Part shown: piece by piece, positions 35,957 to 47,745 of the stretch
Layout: each line of letters begins with the position of its first letter
How positions within the stretch are numbered: position 1 is the stretch's first letter
Origin: Gymnogyps californianus
Lineage: Eukaryota > Chordata > Aves > Accipitriformes > Cathartidae
DNA length: 64,000 bases
NCBI RefSeq assembly: GCF_018139145.2
Contig: NC_059485.1
Location: 16,429,698-16,493,697 of the forward strand
Reading direction: 5' to 3'
Translations under genes and position numbers: made by a program
Notes under the pieces: model-generated
Database searches by the model: none
What the model saw: only the letters and a program-made list of their open reading frames with translations
Told to the model about the DNA's origin: nothing

Positions 35957-37344
35957 CTGCAAGATAATAAGGGAACATAAATAATCAACTTCAGAGATAT
36001 TCAGGAGCAGCCAGTCAGGGGAAATTTATTGGATCTTAACTGCTAAAATTTTGCCACTTGAATTATGCTGGCATGGTTAAAGCGATAACCTCCATCCTCC
36101 CTCCCTTTCATTGATACTGTCTGTTGATGTAGAAGTACATATGCATGACTTGCACTGACTTAGTGAAACAAAATAAAATATATCATTATAAGGTACCAAT
36201 ATATCTCATCTGTACCAGATATTTACCTGCACTACTGTCAAGAAGAGCAAAAATAAAAAAGAAGTCCTGAGTCACTTATTAACATAGTTATACCAAAATA
36301 AATTCTTCAAATACAGACTGAAATGTTGTCTTATTTAGAAGTTTGAAAGGAGGAGAGGGTTGCCTAGTGTAGTTCATAAGAGAACTTTAATTTTTTATTT
36401 GAGAATTATTAATGCCTCCATTGTTTGAGTCACAGCTTTGAAACATCTCTCTGGAAAAAAAATCATGTACTCTCCCAAAGATCTTGTTCTCACTGCTGCC
36501 TCATCCCTTGTTCCTATCTCTTCTTCAGCCACCTCTCCCTATTCACACTCCACTCACCTCTATGATAATGAGAGGAACATTCCTTTACTCAATTTGTTCA
36601 AAGACTGTTCCTCTTAAATTAAGCAATTAACTATGGATAAGGAAAAGAAGGGAAAAAAAAACCAACAAAAAACAAAACCAATGAACGTACCTGAAATAAG
36701 TGGGGAGGGAATTTTGACATATACTGAATGTAGGTCAAGGTCTGGCTTCTGCCTGAACTCTCTACCTTTAACAAGCTAAACATCTTTGAGACCTAGTGAC
36801 TGGTTCTGGGTTTGGACATTGAGGTGTCCAAAGGAGAAGACCTGACAAAAAGAAGTGGCTCATAGCCAGATAGATTTGCTTTCTCGAGTTAATACACCTG
36901 TCATCAGGGATGAATAGCACATGCTATGATGACAAGTATCCAGCACCCAGGATGTGAAATGGAGGAAGTGGAGACTGGGAATATTTGGCTGCCTGGATTA
37001 CTGCAAAAAGAGTTCAAAAATATATTAAAAAAATAATAATCTCTTGCAAAATCTCCCAGACAGTCTGAGACAATCTTAGTTCAAGTGTCTAGGCCTGGTG
37101 ATGCAAGTGCATTAACCAGGGCTATATCTTTGTCTTTGCAAAAAATTTCTTAATGTAGTAGTAAGAGAATGCAGGTTTCCCAAATCAGGAGATTAAAAAA
37201 CAGGTTTGCTGAAGACCATGAAAACTCATGAGAGTATGGAGTAACCATTAATGATTAACCAGCAGCGATTTCCTTAAAAGTAATGCTCTCAAAGAATTAT
37301 TATTATTATAGTACTGTAGTAGCGTATAATACACAGAGACTTAC
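35957..37344. other. KATNIP: KATNIP intron between E6 and E7
   Basis: A 1.4-kb intron with a short ATT repeat at about 37297-37312, close to the E6 donor. Nothing else seen. Confidence 0.65.
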
Positions 37345-37606
37345 TACTTTGATCCTGGTTGAACTCCAACACAGTAGGGGCACCAGAATCAAGGCCAGAG
37401 CATCTCCCAGCATCCTGATGTTCAGAAGCTTCTTTCTGCAGTGATCCACTGCTATGCAACTGGAGGCCTCCAAAGCTTGTAGTTGTTTCCTCAGTGGGAG
37501 ATGGTTCTGAAAACACGTCCTCTTCAACAGAGTCACAATCATCACTAAGAGAGTCTTCTTCCATCCTTTTCTCTTCCATACTGAGTTGCAAGCTTCTTCT
37601 CAATTT
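37345..37606 (-). CDS. KATNIP: KATNIP exon E6 (acidic region)
   Basis: 262 nt, entered in phase 0 after GTACCAG and left in phase 1 at AGTA|GTAAGT. It encodes KLRRSLQLSMEEKRMEED and then an acidic, Ser-rich segment with DDCDSVEEDVFSEP. It is probably disordered. It is confirmed by phase continuity with E5 and E7, both of which are conserved. Confidence 0.9.
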
Positions 37607-39689
37607 CTGGTACAATTCAAACAGATTTGTCAGAAAAGCTCAAACATGTATTTTAAAATAAACCAATGTGGCTGCCTCTTCCTCCCCTAGGAGAAAGAAA
37701 AATCTTCTCATGAACTCAGAGCCATGATACAGCTAAAAATATTCACATTCCTATGTCGTGTCTTCATTCCGCTGATGAGGACTTGTAAAGAAAAATCATC
37801 CTACAACTCCTTTGTTCCTTCTCATTAGAATCTTTGCAGGAAAATTCTGTAGGCCAAGGAATTTTTATGTGCAAAACCAATTTTTAGGAATAAGTTACAA
37901 ACAGGAGGTAAGTAATGGAGAGGGCAAGGGCATATATTCTTCCAGTCTCACACAATTAGATTACCATCTCTTTTGGCTTGCTATTTGAAGGCTAGCTGGA
38001 ATCCAGATTTTCCAAATGCCTTCACAAGACTGCAAAGCTAATGTAATAGCAAATTCTTTATAAGCAATTGGATAGATGATAATAGTCCCATCGTGTACAC
38101 ACCTGTACTTCAAAAAACAGTAGAAAAGAGTTGTGGTCTAATGGACTAGGCTTTCAGTCTGCACAGATTTTTTTAAGTGGACACACTGTAACAGGATTTT
38201 ATGCAAAAATTAATGTATTTTGAAATTTACTGTGGAAAAAAACACCCTGCCTCTCTCAGCATATGCCACAAACAGCATAGATGATGCTGGAGAGCCTTGT
38301 GTTTTTATGAATGCAAAAGGAAAAGACCCTGCATATCTTAAATGCTTTTTTTCCCTACTTTGTTGGTATTAGAGTTTTGAGATAGTATAGGTAAGCAAAC
38401 TGTATGAGTAAAATGAAAACCTGAAGCTATCTTAGGTACAAATGAACTGTGACAGTGTATGTTCAGTTTGCAATGAAAGCTTCAAGCTGCTCTTCTGCTA
38501 CAGATTACACTTGTTAGAAAATCCATGTTGACAGAAACATATTACAAAGAGCAGGCAAACTTAGGTTAAAAAGAGGGTCTATAAGCAACCTGAGGCTTGA
38601 TATTGAGCATGTTTTTATGACAGTCAAGACTAATATTTCTAGCTATTTGACAGGGAATTGTACAGGCTTTCTTTTAGTTTGAAACCTCAAGACATCTGCA
38701 TTGTAACAAGACATTCAAGAAAACACATCATAGCTTCAGGAAAACCAAAAGTATTTCCATCTGGGATACAAAGAAAAGTGGGGGTTTGGTTTAAAATTAC
38801 TAACTTACTACTTACACATGAATGATTACAAATATCCATCACTGTAAACAAGTTACTGGTTTGCAGAGCAAAAAAAAATCATAAGCTCAAAAGCAATATA
38901 GGAAAGGTAGAAAGATGCAAGCTAGGAAAATACGCTTGGGAAGTTTGACGTCAGTGGTAAGATCTGTAGACAGTTTTATATATAGATGCTACTCCACTAC
39001 CCAGAAAAGCTTTACTGATGTCATTAATTGGTTAGGCAGAAAAACATTCATAAATTTTTGTTCTTTTTGGGTTGGGGTTGTTTTTTTTTTTAAGGACAGG
39101 ACATTTATGAAGCGTGCTAGAACAAACTGCAATTAGTAACCAAATGGAAGGCTGAACTGTCAAGCAACGGAGTCAATACAATAACAACCCTTGATGGAAA
39201 GCAACTGTATTGATTATAATATTTTTTAAAACTTTACTCTGACTTCTGTTAGGTAAAACAATGACATGCAACAATTTTAGCAATATTATTCAAAAACTAA
39301 CCTAAACCCAGAAAAAGTTGTTGTTTAAGCTTTCTCTAACCTGACAGCTGTTCATATGTTGTGATGTTCATATGGACAACCATTAAGTGAACTGAAAGAG
39401 TCTCCTTGCATGAAATACCTTGGTTCTATCCAACAGAGACAATATTCTACCTCTTTAAATTAGGACTTAACACGTTATAGCGTTGTTGACTGAGATTAGA
39501 TTTTCAAAGTAGTTTTATTTTTTCTTTTCATTTTTTCCTTCTTTATGTCACATCTCATCAATACGAAATCATCTAGTGAAAGAAAAACTATATACTGGGT
39601 TTGCATGCTCTAGTCAAGACTGACACCTGGGCCCATTCACATTTCAGTTGACACTACCGTGAACAACAGAAGGCAACTGCCAATTGTAC
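37607..39689. other. KATNIP: KATNIP intron between E5 and E6
   Basis: A 2.1-kb unique AT-rich intron. No repeat family or extra exon recognised. Confidence 0.65.
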
Positions 39690-39824
39690 CTGGGAGTAAC
39701 GGAGAGGATCACCACCACTTGTCTCCACGCTCAAACTTTCATAAGGTTCAAAATCCTCAGAGTACTCAAGAGGAGGTTTAATGCAGAGTTTAGCCCCTCT
39801 TTCTGTTTTAATCTCCACAGTTTT
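39690..39824 (-). CDS. KATNIP: KATNIP exon E5
   Basis: 135 nt (45 codons), phase 0 at both ends (TTTAACAG acceptor; CCCAG|GTACAA donor). It encodes KTVEIKTERGAKLCIKPP and LEYSEDFEPYESLS. Mammalian KATNIP has a similar stretch with a 'YSEDFE' core. The symmetric exon could be skipped without a frameshift. Confidence 0.95.
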
Positions 39825-42800
39825 CTGTTAAAAGCAGCATTCAAAGAAATCAGACATCTTTTGTGCTATCAGCAGTACAAAAAGAATAATCATCACATTT
39901 TACATATCTAGATCAAGCAATGCTTTTCCCCTCTGTTCCATAGAAGGTTTCTGTCCTCCCTGAGCTCACCTTTGGGCCCCTGCATTATGGTTTAACTTCC
40001 CTAGTTAAACTCCCCACCTGCTGCTGCTATCCCTAGAGTGGGTCAGGCCCAGCACACACCATGCGTTTGGTGCCAAAGTGAGTGCCCATCGGGGTTCACC
40101 CCCTCACCTCACCAGGTAAGTGAAAAAATGATAGGAGTAGGGACATAACAATCAACAAAATAGCTGAAGTGGAATCACTTAAAGCGCAGGCACGTAAAGA
40201 AGTGCCGGTGGAACAATCTTACGGCAAAAGCTCTCAAGCCTCTTCTGGGGAATCGGCGTGCTTGGGTGCCTCTCTGAAATGCATCTACACTAATGGAGAA
40301 CAAAACACATGGGGAACAAACAGGAGGAGTTAGAAGCTTGTATTCGGTTACAGGGCAATGACCTCATTGGGATCACAGAGATACGGTGGGACAGCTCACA
40401 AGACTAGAGTGCTGCGATGGACAGATACAGGCGTAGGCTCTTTAAGAAAGACAGGCTGAGAAGGTGAGAAGGAATTGTCATCCTTTATATGAGAGTGAGC
40501 TGGAATGTATGGAGCTCTGCAAGGAACAGGTCAGGAGCCAGTCAAGAGCTTTTGAGTCAAGACTAGCAGGCAGACCAGCATGGGTGCTGTTATAGTGGGT
40601 ATCTGCTATAGATCTCCTGACCAGGAAGAAGTAGATGAGGCCTTCCTCAAAAAACTGGAAGAATCCCCAAGTTCAAAGACCCTTGTCCTCACGGAGTACT
40701 TTAACAAACCTGATATCTGCTGGAAAGACAACACAGCAGGGCTCAAGCATTCTAGGAGATCTCTAGAGTGCCCACGGGACTGAGGAGCCAACAAGCAAAG
40801 GTGCTCTGCTGGAGATGCAGAGAGAGCTGGGACTCTTCAGCCTGGCGAAGAGAAGGCTCTGGGGGATCTCATCAATGTGTATAAATACCTGACAGGTATC
40901 TGCTCATTGACAGGACAAGAGGCAATGAACACAAATTAAAAAAAACCATGAAATTCCATCTGAACAGAAGGAAAAAAATCTACTGTGAGGGTGATCAAAC
41001 ACTGGAATAGGTTTCCTGTAGAGGTTGTGGAGTCTCCATCTGTAGAGTATTCAAAACCTGACTGGACATGGTCCTGGGCAACCTGCTCTAGCTGACCCTG
41101 CTTGAGCACAGGGATTGGACTAGATGATCTCAAGAGTTCCCTTTCAACCACAATAATTCTGTGATTCTGTAATGTCTATGTATAAAAATAACTTGAAGTA
41201 ATTGCAATTTTTTGAAGATGTATTACTCTTGTGTATAATATAATGAGGGGGAAATGTTATGCCATAAGCATTCAAGCACAAAGATTTCTTTGCCTTTGTA
41301 AATGTCAGACATGGCTGCGAAAGTGGTTCAAATTAATTTGCTTTAGTTCATAATTAGGATGCAATCAAAGTATGCACACTGTCAGTTACTCAAGTATGGC
41401 TAAAGAGGGGTAGAAGATTTGAGAAACTCGTCTTTCCATAGCACAGAATTTCAGTACTCCAAAAGATTACAAAAGAGAAAGCAGGAAGTGCATATACCTC
41501 TCTCAAGGAACAAAGTTATCTGTAAGTAACTTTTCCCCCCCACTTTTGAACTCTGGTGCAGATACATTCCATAGGGGGAAGTCTCATAAGTGAACGATGG
41601 GAAGAGGACTGTTTCGTTAAAGGTAACGTGATCCAGAAGTCTGTGCAATGATATTAAACTTACTTATCTGGTGTTCATACACTCCTCTACCATTTTGTAA
41701 GTGCCAGGAGCAGAGAAGTCCCAGAGAGACTATCCTATTGATAGAATGTGTTCTTTCAATAAGTCTGTCTTCCCACCTCATAGCATACCTCGGCACAGCC
41801 TAAGTTTGACAGTTTTGAACATGAATTGCTAGGTCCGCTAGCTATCCAAAAAATCCACAGGGAAAATTACTGGGAAAGTAAACTGCCGTCTGGTACAACC
41901 TGCATCTTACTTAGTGGTTGCACATTTCCTTAGCTAAATAATTCCAGTTGTTCATTAAGGTACTATAACTCTGCTATCCTCCCATCCAATTGCATAAAAG
42001 ACTTAAGGTATCATTCTAAGCTAGTCTCAAGTAGTACCTAGTTTTTAGTATAGCTACCTATATTTGGCTAACTTTCCAATCCGGTCAGAGGAGATATCTC
42101 CTTCTTCATTTGGCTCTTGTGATTAAAGTGACGTAGGTTATGACTAGCCACACATTTGGCAAATTTAGCAAACAAGTTCTGACAGGCCAGTATGTAAGCA
42201 GTGATCTACTGAGAGAAATAGCAGCTGAGAAAATGAATGCAACTAAGCAGTAAGGGTGATAAATAAAGTAATGCAGCCCTAAAACTTGAATGTGCAATAT
42301 TTGCTGAAAGAAAAGAAAACCTGCATGACATGAACACTTGAGCCACAGTGACACAGACCCCTGATCCCCAGTCACTCAAGCACGGACTGGACATCCAGCC
42401 AGGGCAATTGCTGATCAAGGAGGGTAATTATTTGGGTGACATGTCTCAGTTGTTCAGAATTCACATTTGTTCTGTTAATTAAGTCATACTCCTTGACAGG
42501 TTAACTCAGATCCTTCTTTAGGCCAAAAGGAAAAAAGACCATTGAGGTTTCTCCAGTGAACCAACAACTGTAGCTAATAGCTTCAAATTTCACATAGGCA
42601 GAGTATTTTTATTATCTATACGCATTTTCCTCTCTTCTGATCTACAAGGATCTGTCACAAATTACAACTTAAGCTATGCAAATTACACCTCTGTGTCCCT
42701 TAATACTATTGCAGGGTGGAGAACAGCAGTGACAGGCAGGGATGTATCTCCAAAATGAGATTCTCCATCCTTTGCACTAAGATAAGCTCTCTAGGCTTGC

Positions 42801-43117
42801 CATAAGAGATGTCAAGCAACAGCTATTCTGCTGGAGGACAGATTGAGCCAATCATGTCAAGGCTACAGAAGTTTCTGTGATGGATGTCACTGAAACCAGA
42901 CCCTTTCAATGAGATTTGCCTCTTTAGGCTTCAAAGTATACATAAAACTGGTCAGGGTATCATTTCACATTGTCACTCAGTATCCAGACCAAACCAAGAC
43001 TCAGATTCTACAAGAGTCTCAACTGCCCCCTATCTACTAGTTGCAACCAATTTCCCCTAAAATTATTTAAGATCTAAGAATTAGTTCAAAGATGCATTCT
43101 TTCAAACTGTTTCTTAC
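39825..43117. other. KATNIP: KATNIP intron between E4 and E5
   Basis: A 3.3-kb intron. Its main content is an internally deleted CR1 at about 40130-41175 on the plus strand. The remaining DNA is unique. Confidence 0.65.
40130..41175 (+). mobile_element. CR1 LINE with large internal deletion
   Basis: The left part (to about 40785) corresponds to the start of CR1 ORF2, the endonuclease domain; an open piece at 40580-40783 contains VGICYRSPDQEEVDEAF and DICWKDNTAG. The right part, from about 40801, is the end of ORF2 and the 3' UTR, with sequence for LFSLAKRRLWG..LINVYKYLTG and a tail ending CAATAATTCTGTGATTCTG. The reverse transcriptase between them is missing. The catalytic GDFN motif of the endonuclease reads EYFN here, so even this piece is inactive. 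Confidence 0.82.
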
Positions 43118-43197
43118 CTGAAGCCAACCTCTGCGTTGTATTTTGCTTGGTGCAGTCTGTGTGCTGCGTTCTCGCAACTCTCTCTCTTCTAGCTGGG
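43118..43197 (-). CDS. KATNIP: KATNIP exon E4
   Basis: 80 nt, entered in phase 1 and left in phase 0 at CAG|GTAAGA. It encodes AQLEERELRERSTQTAPSK and IQRRGWLQ; the TAPSKxQRRGW core is conserved with mammals. The acceptor (GAAAAAGCAG) has purines directly before it and the pyrimidine-rich stretch lies further upstream, so the exact start is the least certain of the KATNIP exons; phase supports 43197. Confidence 0.85.
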
Positions 43198-43284
43198 CTG
43201 CTTTTTCAGAACGTACAGACAAGAATTAGAAGACAGAAAATAGAAATACGGTATTTGACAATATGCGCCTTAGTTCATATTCTT

Positions 43285-43301
43285 CCCCCCCCGCCCCCCC
43301 C
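43285..43301. repeat. C8GC8 tract (G-run in KATNIP sense)
   Basis: In KATNIP pre-mRNA this is a run of 16 G with one C, about 88 nt upstream of the E4 acceptor. It can in principle form a G-quadruplex. Homopolymer lengths may be imprecise. Confidence 0.8.
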
Positions 43302-44212
43302 AGATGAGGACAGAAGAGTAAGTCTTTGACATGTGAATGGTATCAACAACTGAAAAGGCATTCCACTTCAGATACTGGCTAGTTGTGTATTAGTAGCAGG
43401 AGTTTTGAACCTCTTCAGGGACAGTCATCATCATGTGTATTCAAGAGAATAAATAGTTTAAAGATACATTAGCTTAACAGCAAGTGAAGCCCCACATTCA
43501 TTGATATGAAAGTATAGAAATATGTTCTAGAACAGGGGTGCACATCATTCTAACTCCTAGCTGGGTAGACAGCAAGCTGTCTTAGGAAGCCAGCTGAGCC
43601 CAGAATCCATACTACTGAAGGCAGACTCTGACAGACAGGGTCCTGGTGAACAACAAGTGATATGCTGGGTTTACAAAGGAATTGAGTGTATTTACTCTCA
43701 AACTAAGGAAAAGTAAGGTATTGGCAGATTAAACAGAATGTATTAGGTATTTAACATACTGTGCAGAGAAGGATTCTTCAGATACAAGTCATAAATGAAG
43801 GACAATCATTTTCCTTCATTTCTAAGGCAAGGAAGAGTTGGTTCCAGAACTTCTGCAAAAATTCCGTGTATGGTCAAGGAGAACTAAGGGTTCCTGTGCT
43901 GGAAATGGTCCCAACTTACAGTGGAACAATGGATTTTTTAGAAGACGCTTTGATTGAGACAGAGACAAACATCTAGCAGGTCACATCAGCATCCTCAATG
44001 GAACAAGGACATCACCAACGCTCTCAATAGCATCCTAAATAAAGGCATCTCATTTCCTATGTCCAAGACAGATTTACAGCTTCCATTTCTTCTCAGTGGA
44101 GAAAAACAGCTGATGCAAAACCTTTTTCTTTAAGCCGTAATTTAATGGTCACCCTAAGCCAGCAGAAACTGGCACTACCAATAAAAGAAGCGGGCGTCCT
44201 ACAAAGGTCATC

Positions 44213-44330
44213 GAATCACAGAAAGATTTAGTTTGGAAGGAACCTCTGGAGGTCACCTAGTCCAACTTTCCATTCAAAGCAGGGCTTACTTCAAAATTCA
44301 AGCAGGTTGCTCATTGCAACTCTCAATACC
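44213..44330 (-). mobile_element. CR1 LINE, 3' tail fragment, antisense
   Basis: AATCACAGAAAGATTTAGTTTGGAAGGAACCTCTGGAGGTCACCTAGTCCAACTT is the reverse complement of the CR1 tail. Following it are remnants (AAGCAGGG, CAAGCAGGTTGCTC) of the usual antisense CR1 order. Truncated and non-coding. Confidence 0.8.
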
Positions 44331-47300
44331 ACTCTTTCTTTTTCGGGTTCGACAACCCTACATGCACCTGTGCAGTGAACTGTTCAGGTAATTGATATGG
44401 GCAAGTTTTAACTGAGGAAACACATAAAAGAAAGATTACTTTTAATTGTAGTCACTTGTGCAATCTGGTTCACCTTGAGATTGCACAAATGCTGGTACAA
44501 GCAGATAGGAGAGAACAAGCACAGGGTAGGACCGTTCTTGGGGGAACAGTGTATGCTTATGTCAATTTAGAGTGATCATAAAATTACAGAGCAAGAAGAA
44601 CAAGACATTGTTCTACTGCTTCAGCACAAAGTATCTGTTTCTTAGGCCTGAAACAGGACCAAGAACAGAGGAGAAAAGGAACGGATTGCTCCAAGGAAGA
44701 AAAACAGCCCTTCCAACTACAGCTCCTGCTACTCCATTAGGCTATTCCTAGGTAACTCCAGAAATACTTTGCAGTCGTTAGCATTGGTGCTGATTGCTAT
44801 GGGGCTCTTCCGGCACTGAGGGTGAACTGTCCTGAGATTACAATGCTAGAAGTGTGGTCTGATTCAGTCACTGCTTTGGGACAGAACTGGAAGCATCTTT
44901 CACTTCCTAAGCAATCCATCTCTTCTAAGCAACTGCCCAGAAGGCCACTCATGTATGCTACAAACGTAAGTAGGAAAAGAGAACAGGGTAGGACTCATGC
45001 TACCACTGCTGAGTATTTGGTTCTCAGAATTGTTTGAGTATTTTGTGATGGATTCGTGTGACCAGGTCTCTCTAAACCAGGAAAAACAGTAGTTCAAATC
45101 CCAGGCAGAAGTTGATGCAGCTGAGCTAGTCGTCTGTGCTACAAACATTACTTTAGAACAAAAACATCCTTCTCATGGGATGGATGGGATGTGAATACCA
45201 ACCACTACCTGTTTCGGCACACAAAATAGGTCCAGTGGTGTCATTCCCTTGAAGACTTGAGCTGACAGTGCCTATCCTAGTAGCCAAGAACTGAGTAGTA
45301 TATCATCAAAATATTAGTCATCGTCAAAGGAGACCCCATGCAACCCTTAAGCCACGTCTTTGTGACCACACGGACATTCACTGAAAGTACATACATGGTT
45401 GTGAAACTATGTCTGGGTTATACACCCAAAGAAATGACAGGGTACCTAGAGACCAGCTTCACTACCTTATAAGCCCATCATTTACTTTAATTAGTTTACC
45501 AAGCCTAAGCGTAAAAAGTTTATCAATCACTCTTATCATGAACTACTCCTAGGGAACACAGACAAAGAAAATAGTCCAGACAAATAGATTTATGACGACA
45601 CTTTCAGGAACCACAAAGAGGGATTTGTGCCCATTCTGTATTATTAAGTATCACATATTCCTAATTTTTCAGTGGAGACTAATCCTATAGATGGATGCTT
45701 TAGAAGTAATAAATGACGCAATAACTCTCATGGGAGATGGATAGGGAAGAAAATTCAGTGCTGTATCTCAGCTAGAAATCATTTCTGTAAGTAAAATCAT
45801 ATTCAATCATTGAGAAGAAGTGCCTAGAAATGAAACAGACCACAAAATTGCTAAGGCACTACCCTCAGGCAAGAACCTTATACAGATCACCAACGACTCC
45901 CATTCTGGACTCCAGTGGCAAAATCAAATGGAAGAAGAAAAATGACAGGATGATGATTCAGTTGATGTCTTCCACCGCAGCTACACGTGTTTAAAATAAC
46001 AACATTGGACAGCTAAGAAACAGCAAAACACTGAGTTCTCTTCTGCAGAGATAACACTACTGTCTCTAAGTTGATGGAGTTGAGGAAAGGAACAGAGGCT
46101 GCCACTGAAGTCTTTAAAGATCCCTAAGACAAGCCGAAGTATTTTACCTTAACTGAATCAAATGGCATTAAGCGACCATAAAAATAAACAATTTCGGTTA
46201 AGCTTAGAGATAACAGCTGCACAGCAGAACTTTAAGAGGAAATTTCTCTTGACAGAGTTCTATTACAGCTGCTGCCACATTATCGCTGCATCATTTTTGG
46301 ACCAGAAAGTCAAAGACGTTATTTTACACCCTCTTCAGCTACCTAAAGGTATATCACCCCAGTGTGACCGAGCACACAATTTCCTTCATTTTCCTACATC
46401 CAAGAACATGAACTTTTTTGCTTTCATATAGAACAGTGAAACTAGGTGACTAGCTGATTCCCCATCACCATCCTGTATAACCTGCAAGAAATTATATAGC
46501 AGACAGCTAAGCCTGACCACACTTAAACTTGAAAACAAATATTATGTACCCGGTGTAGCAGGAAAACAAAGAAAAAAAAAGAGATCAAGGTTAGAGTCAT
46601 GGTTAGAACAGTTATTGAAAGAAAAGTTAGTTTCCAGCATTGTTGAGATTAATAAACTTCCAATCATAATAAATTATCATATTAACTAACTTTTTAAACT
46701 CTTTGTCTTCATTTTTAGGTGAAAATAAAGCTTAAGCAGACACTATCTACACAGCAACAGATTAAAAAAATACACTCTAAGACAGACAGGTTGTAGCAAG
46801 CATGAGAATAACAGACTAAGGTTGGTATAATGCTTTACACAGGGATTTTCATTATGCTAAATAGATTAGGCAGCCAGTAAGCTCACACTTTATACCTCCA
46901 TATATGCAAAATTATTCCTGTCGCTACATTGCTTTCTATGACAGACAGACTTAAATTAGAAACAAAATACACATTTTTAAATAAAGCCAGCTAATCACTG
47001 GCAGAAAATGGTAGATTTTCCTTACTTCAAATATTTAAATAAAGATTAGCTGTCTTTTTAAGACAACTATTATAGGTTAAACATAATTTATGAGCTTAAT
47101 GCAGCTATTACTGGATATAATTTGATTATAGTCTATGTCATCAAATGTCATTTGTCTATAGGACACCAGACTTAGATAACATTGAAGTCCATCAGATTTT
47201 AAAGCCTATTAATGGTGTTATGTATCAGACAAAGGCAGACCATTATTTTACACTGACAATTTATATACATTTCTAATCTTCTAGTGTTAGTTATAACTCT

Positions 47301-47575
47301 TCAACAAATGGAGAAGCGGGGAAGTCAAACTTTGGAATTAGTAAGGGATCAACTGAGAAATTGATAGCGTGTTGCAGAGACCGTTCCTTACATACAACCA
47401 GCTTAAGTACTCTGATGAGAGAGTCCCATGGAATTTCATTCCACCAAGCTCAAATGCTGCTGTCTCTTTATCACAGCCTGACCAGTAACCTCACCGACTG
47501 AATTACAGCTCTGATGAGTAAATGTTTAAAATAGTTCCAGACTGCAATCTCTATAAAACTCTCACGTTAGCTCAC

Positions 47576-47745
47576 CATTTGTCCTGGTGGTCTTTGTCTC
47601 AGTTTTAAGGTAACCATGTGAGTTGATTTTTCTGCGGTAATTTCTCAGCTCTGAATTAGCTCCATTCAGATACAGAGAAAATCCTTGTTCTAACTGCTCC
47701 AGTTTGATTTGTAGAGGATCCTTTCTTTTTAAACGTCCCAGTAGC
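47576..47745 (-). CDS. KATNIP: KATNIP exon E3
   Basis: 170 nt, entered in phase 2 after CTTCAG and left in phase 1 at AATG|GTGAGC. It encodes LLGRLKRKDPLQIKLEQLEQ and GFSLYLNGANSELR, a helix-forming N-terminal segment well conserved in mammalian KATNIP. Confidence 0.96.

Larger units (their letters stand above)
43198..47575. other. KATNIP: KATNIP intron between E3 and E4
   Basis: A 4.4-kb intron. It holds a C8-G-C8 tract at 43285-43301 near the E4 acceptor and an antisense CR1 tail at about 44213-44330. Otherwise unique. Confidence 0.65.

Noticed and set aside
44340..44360. GGTTCGACAAC, similar to a Pol III B box
   Set aside because: No A box at the right distance, no cloverleaf, no terminator in place; it lies just beyond the antisense CR1 tail.
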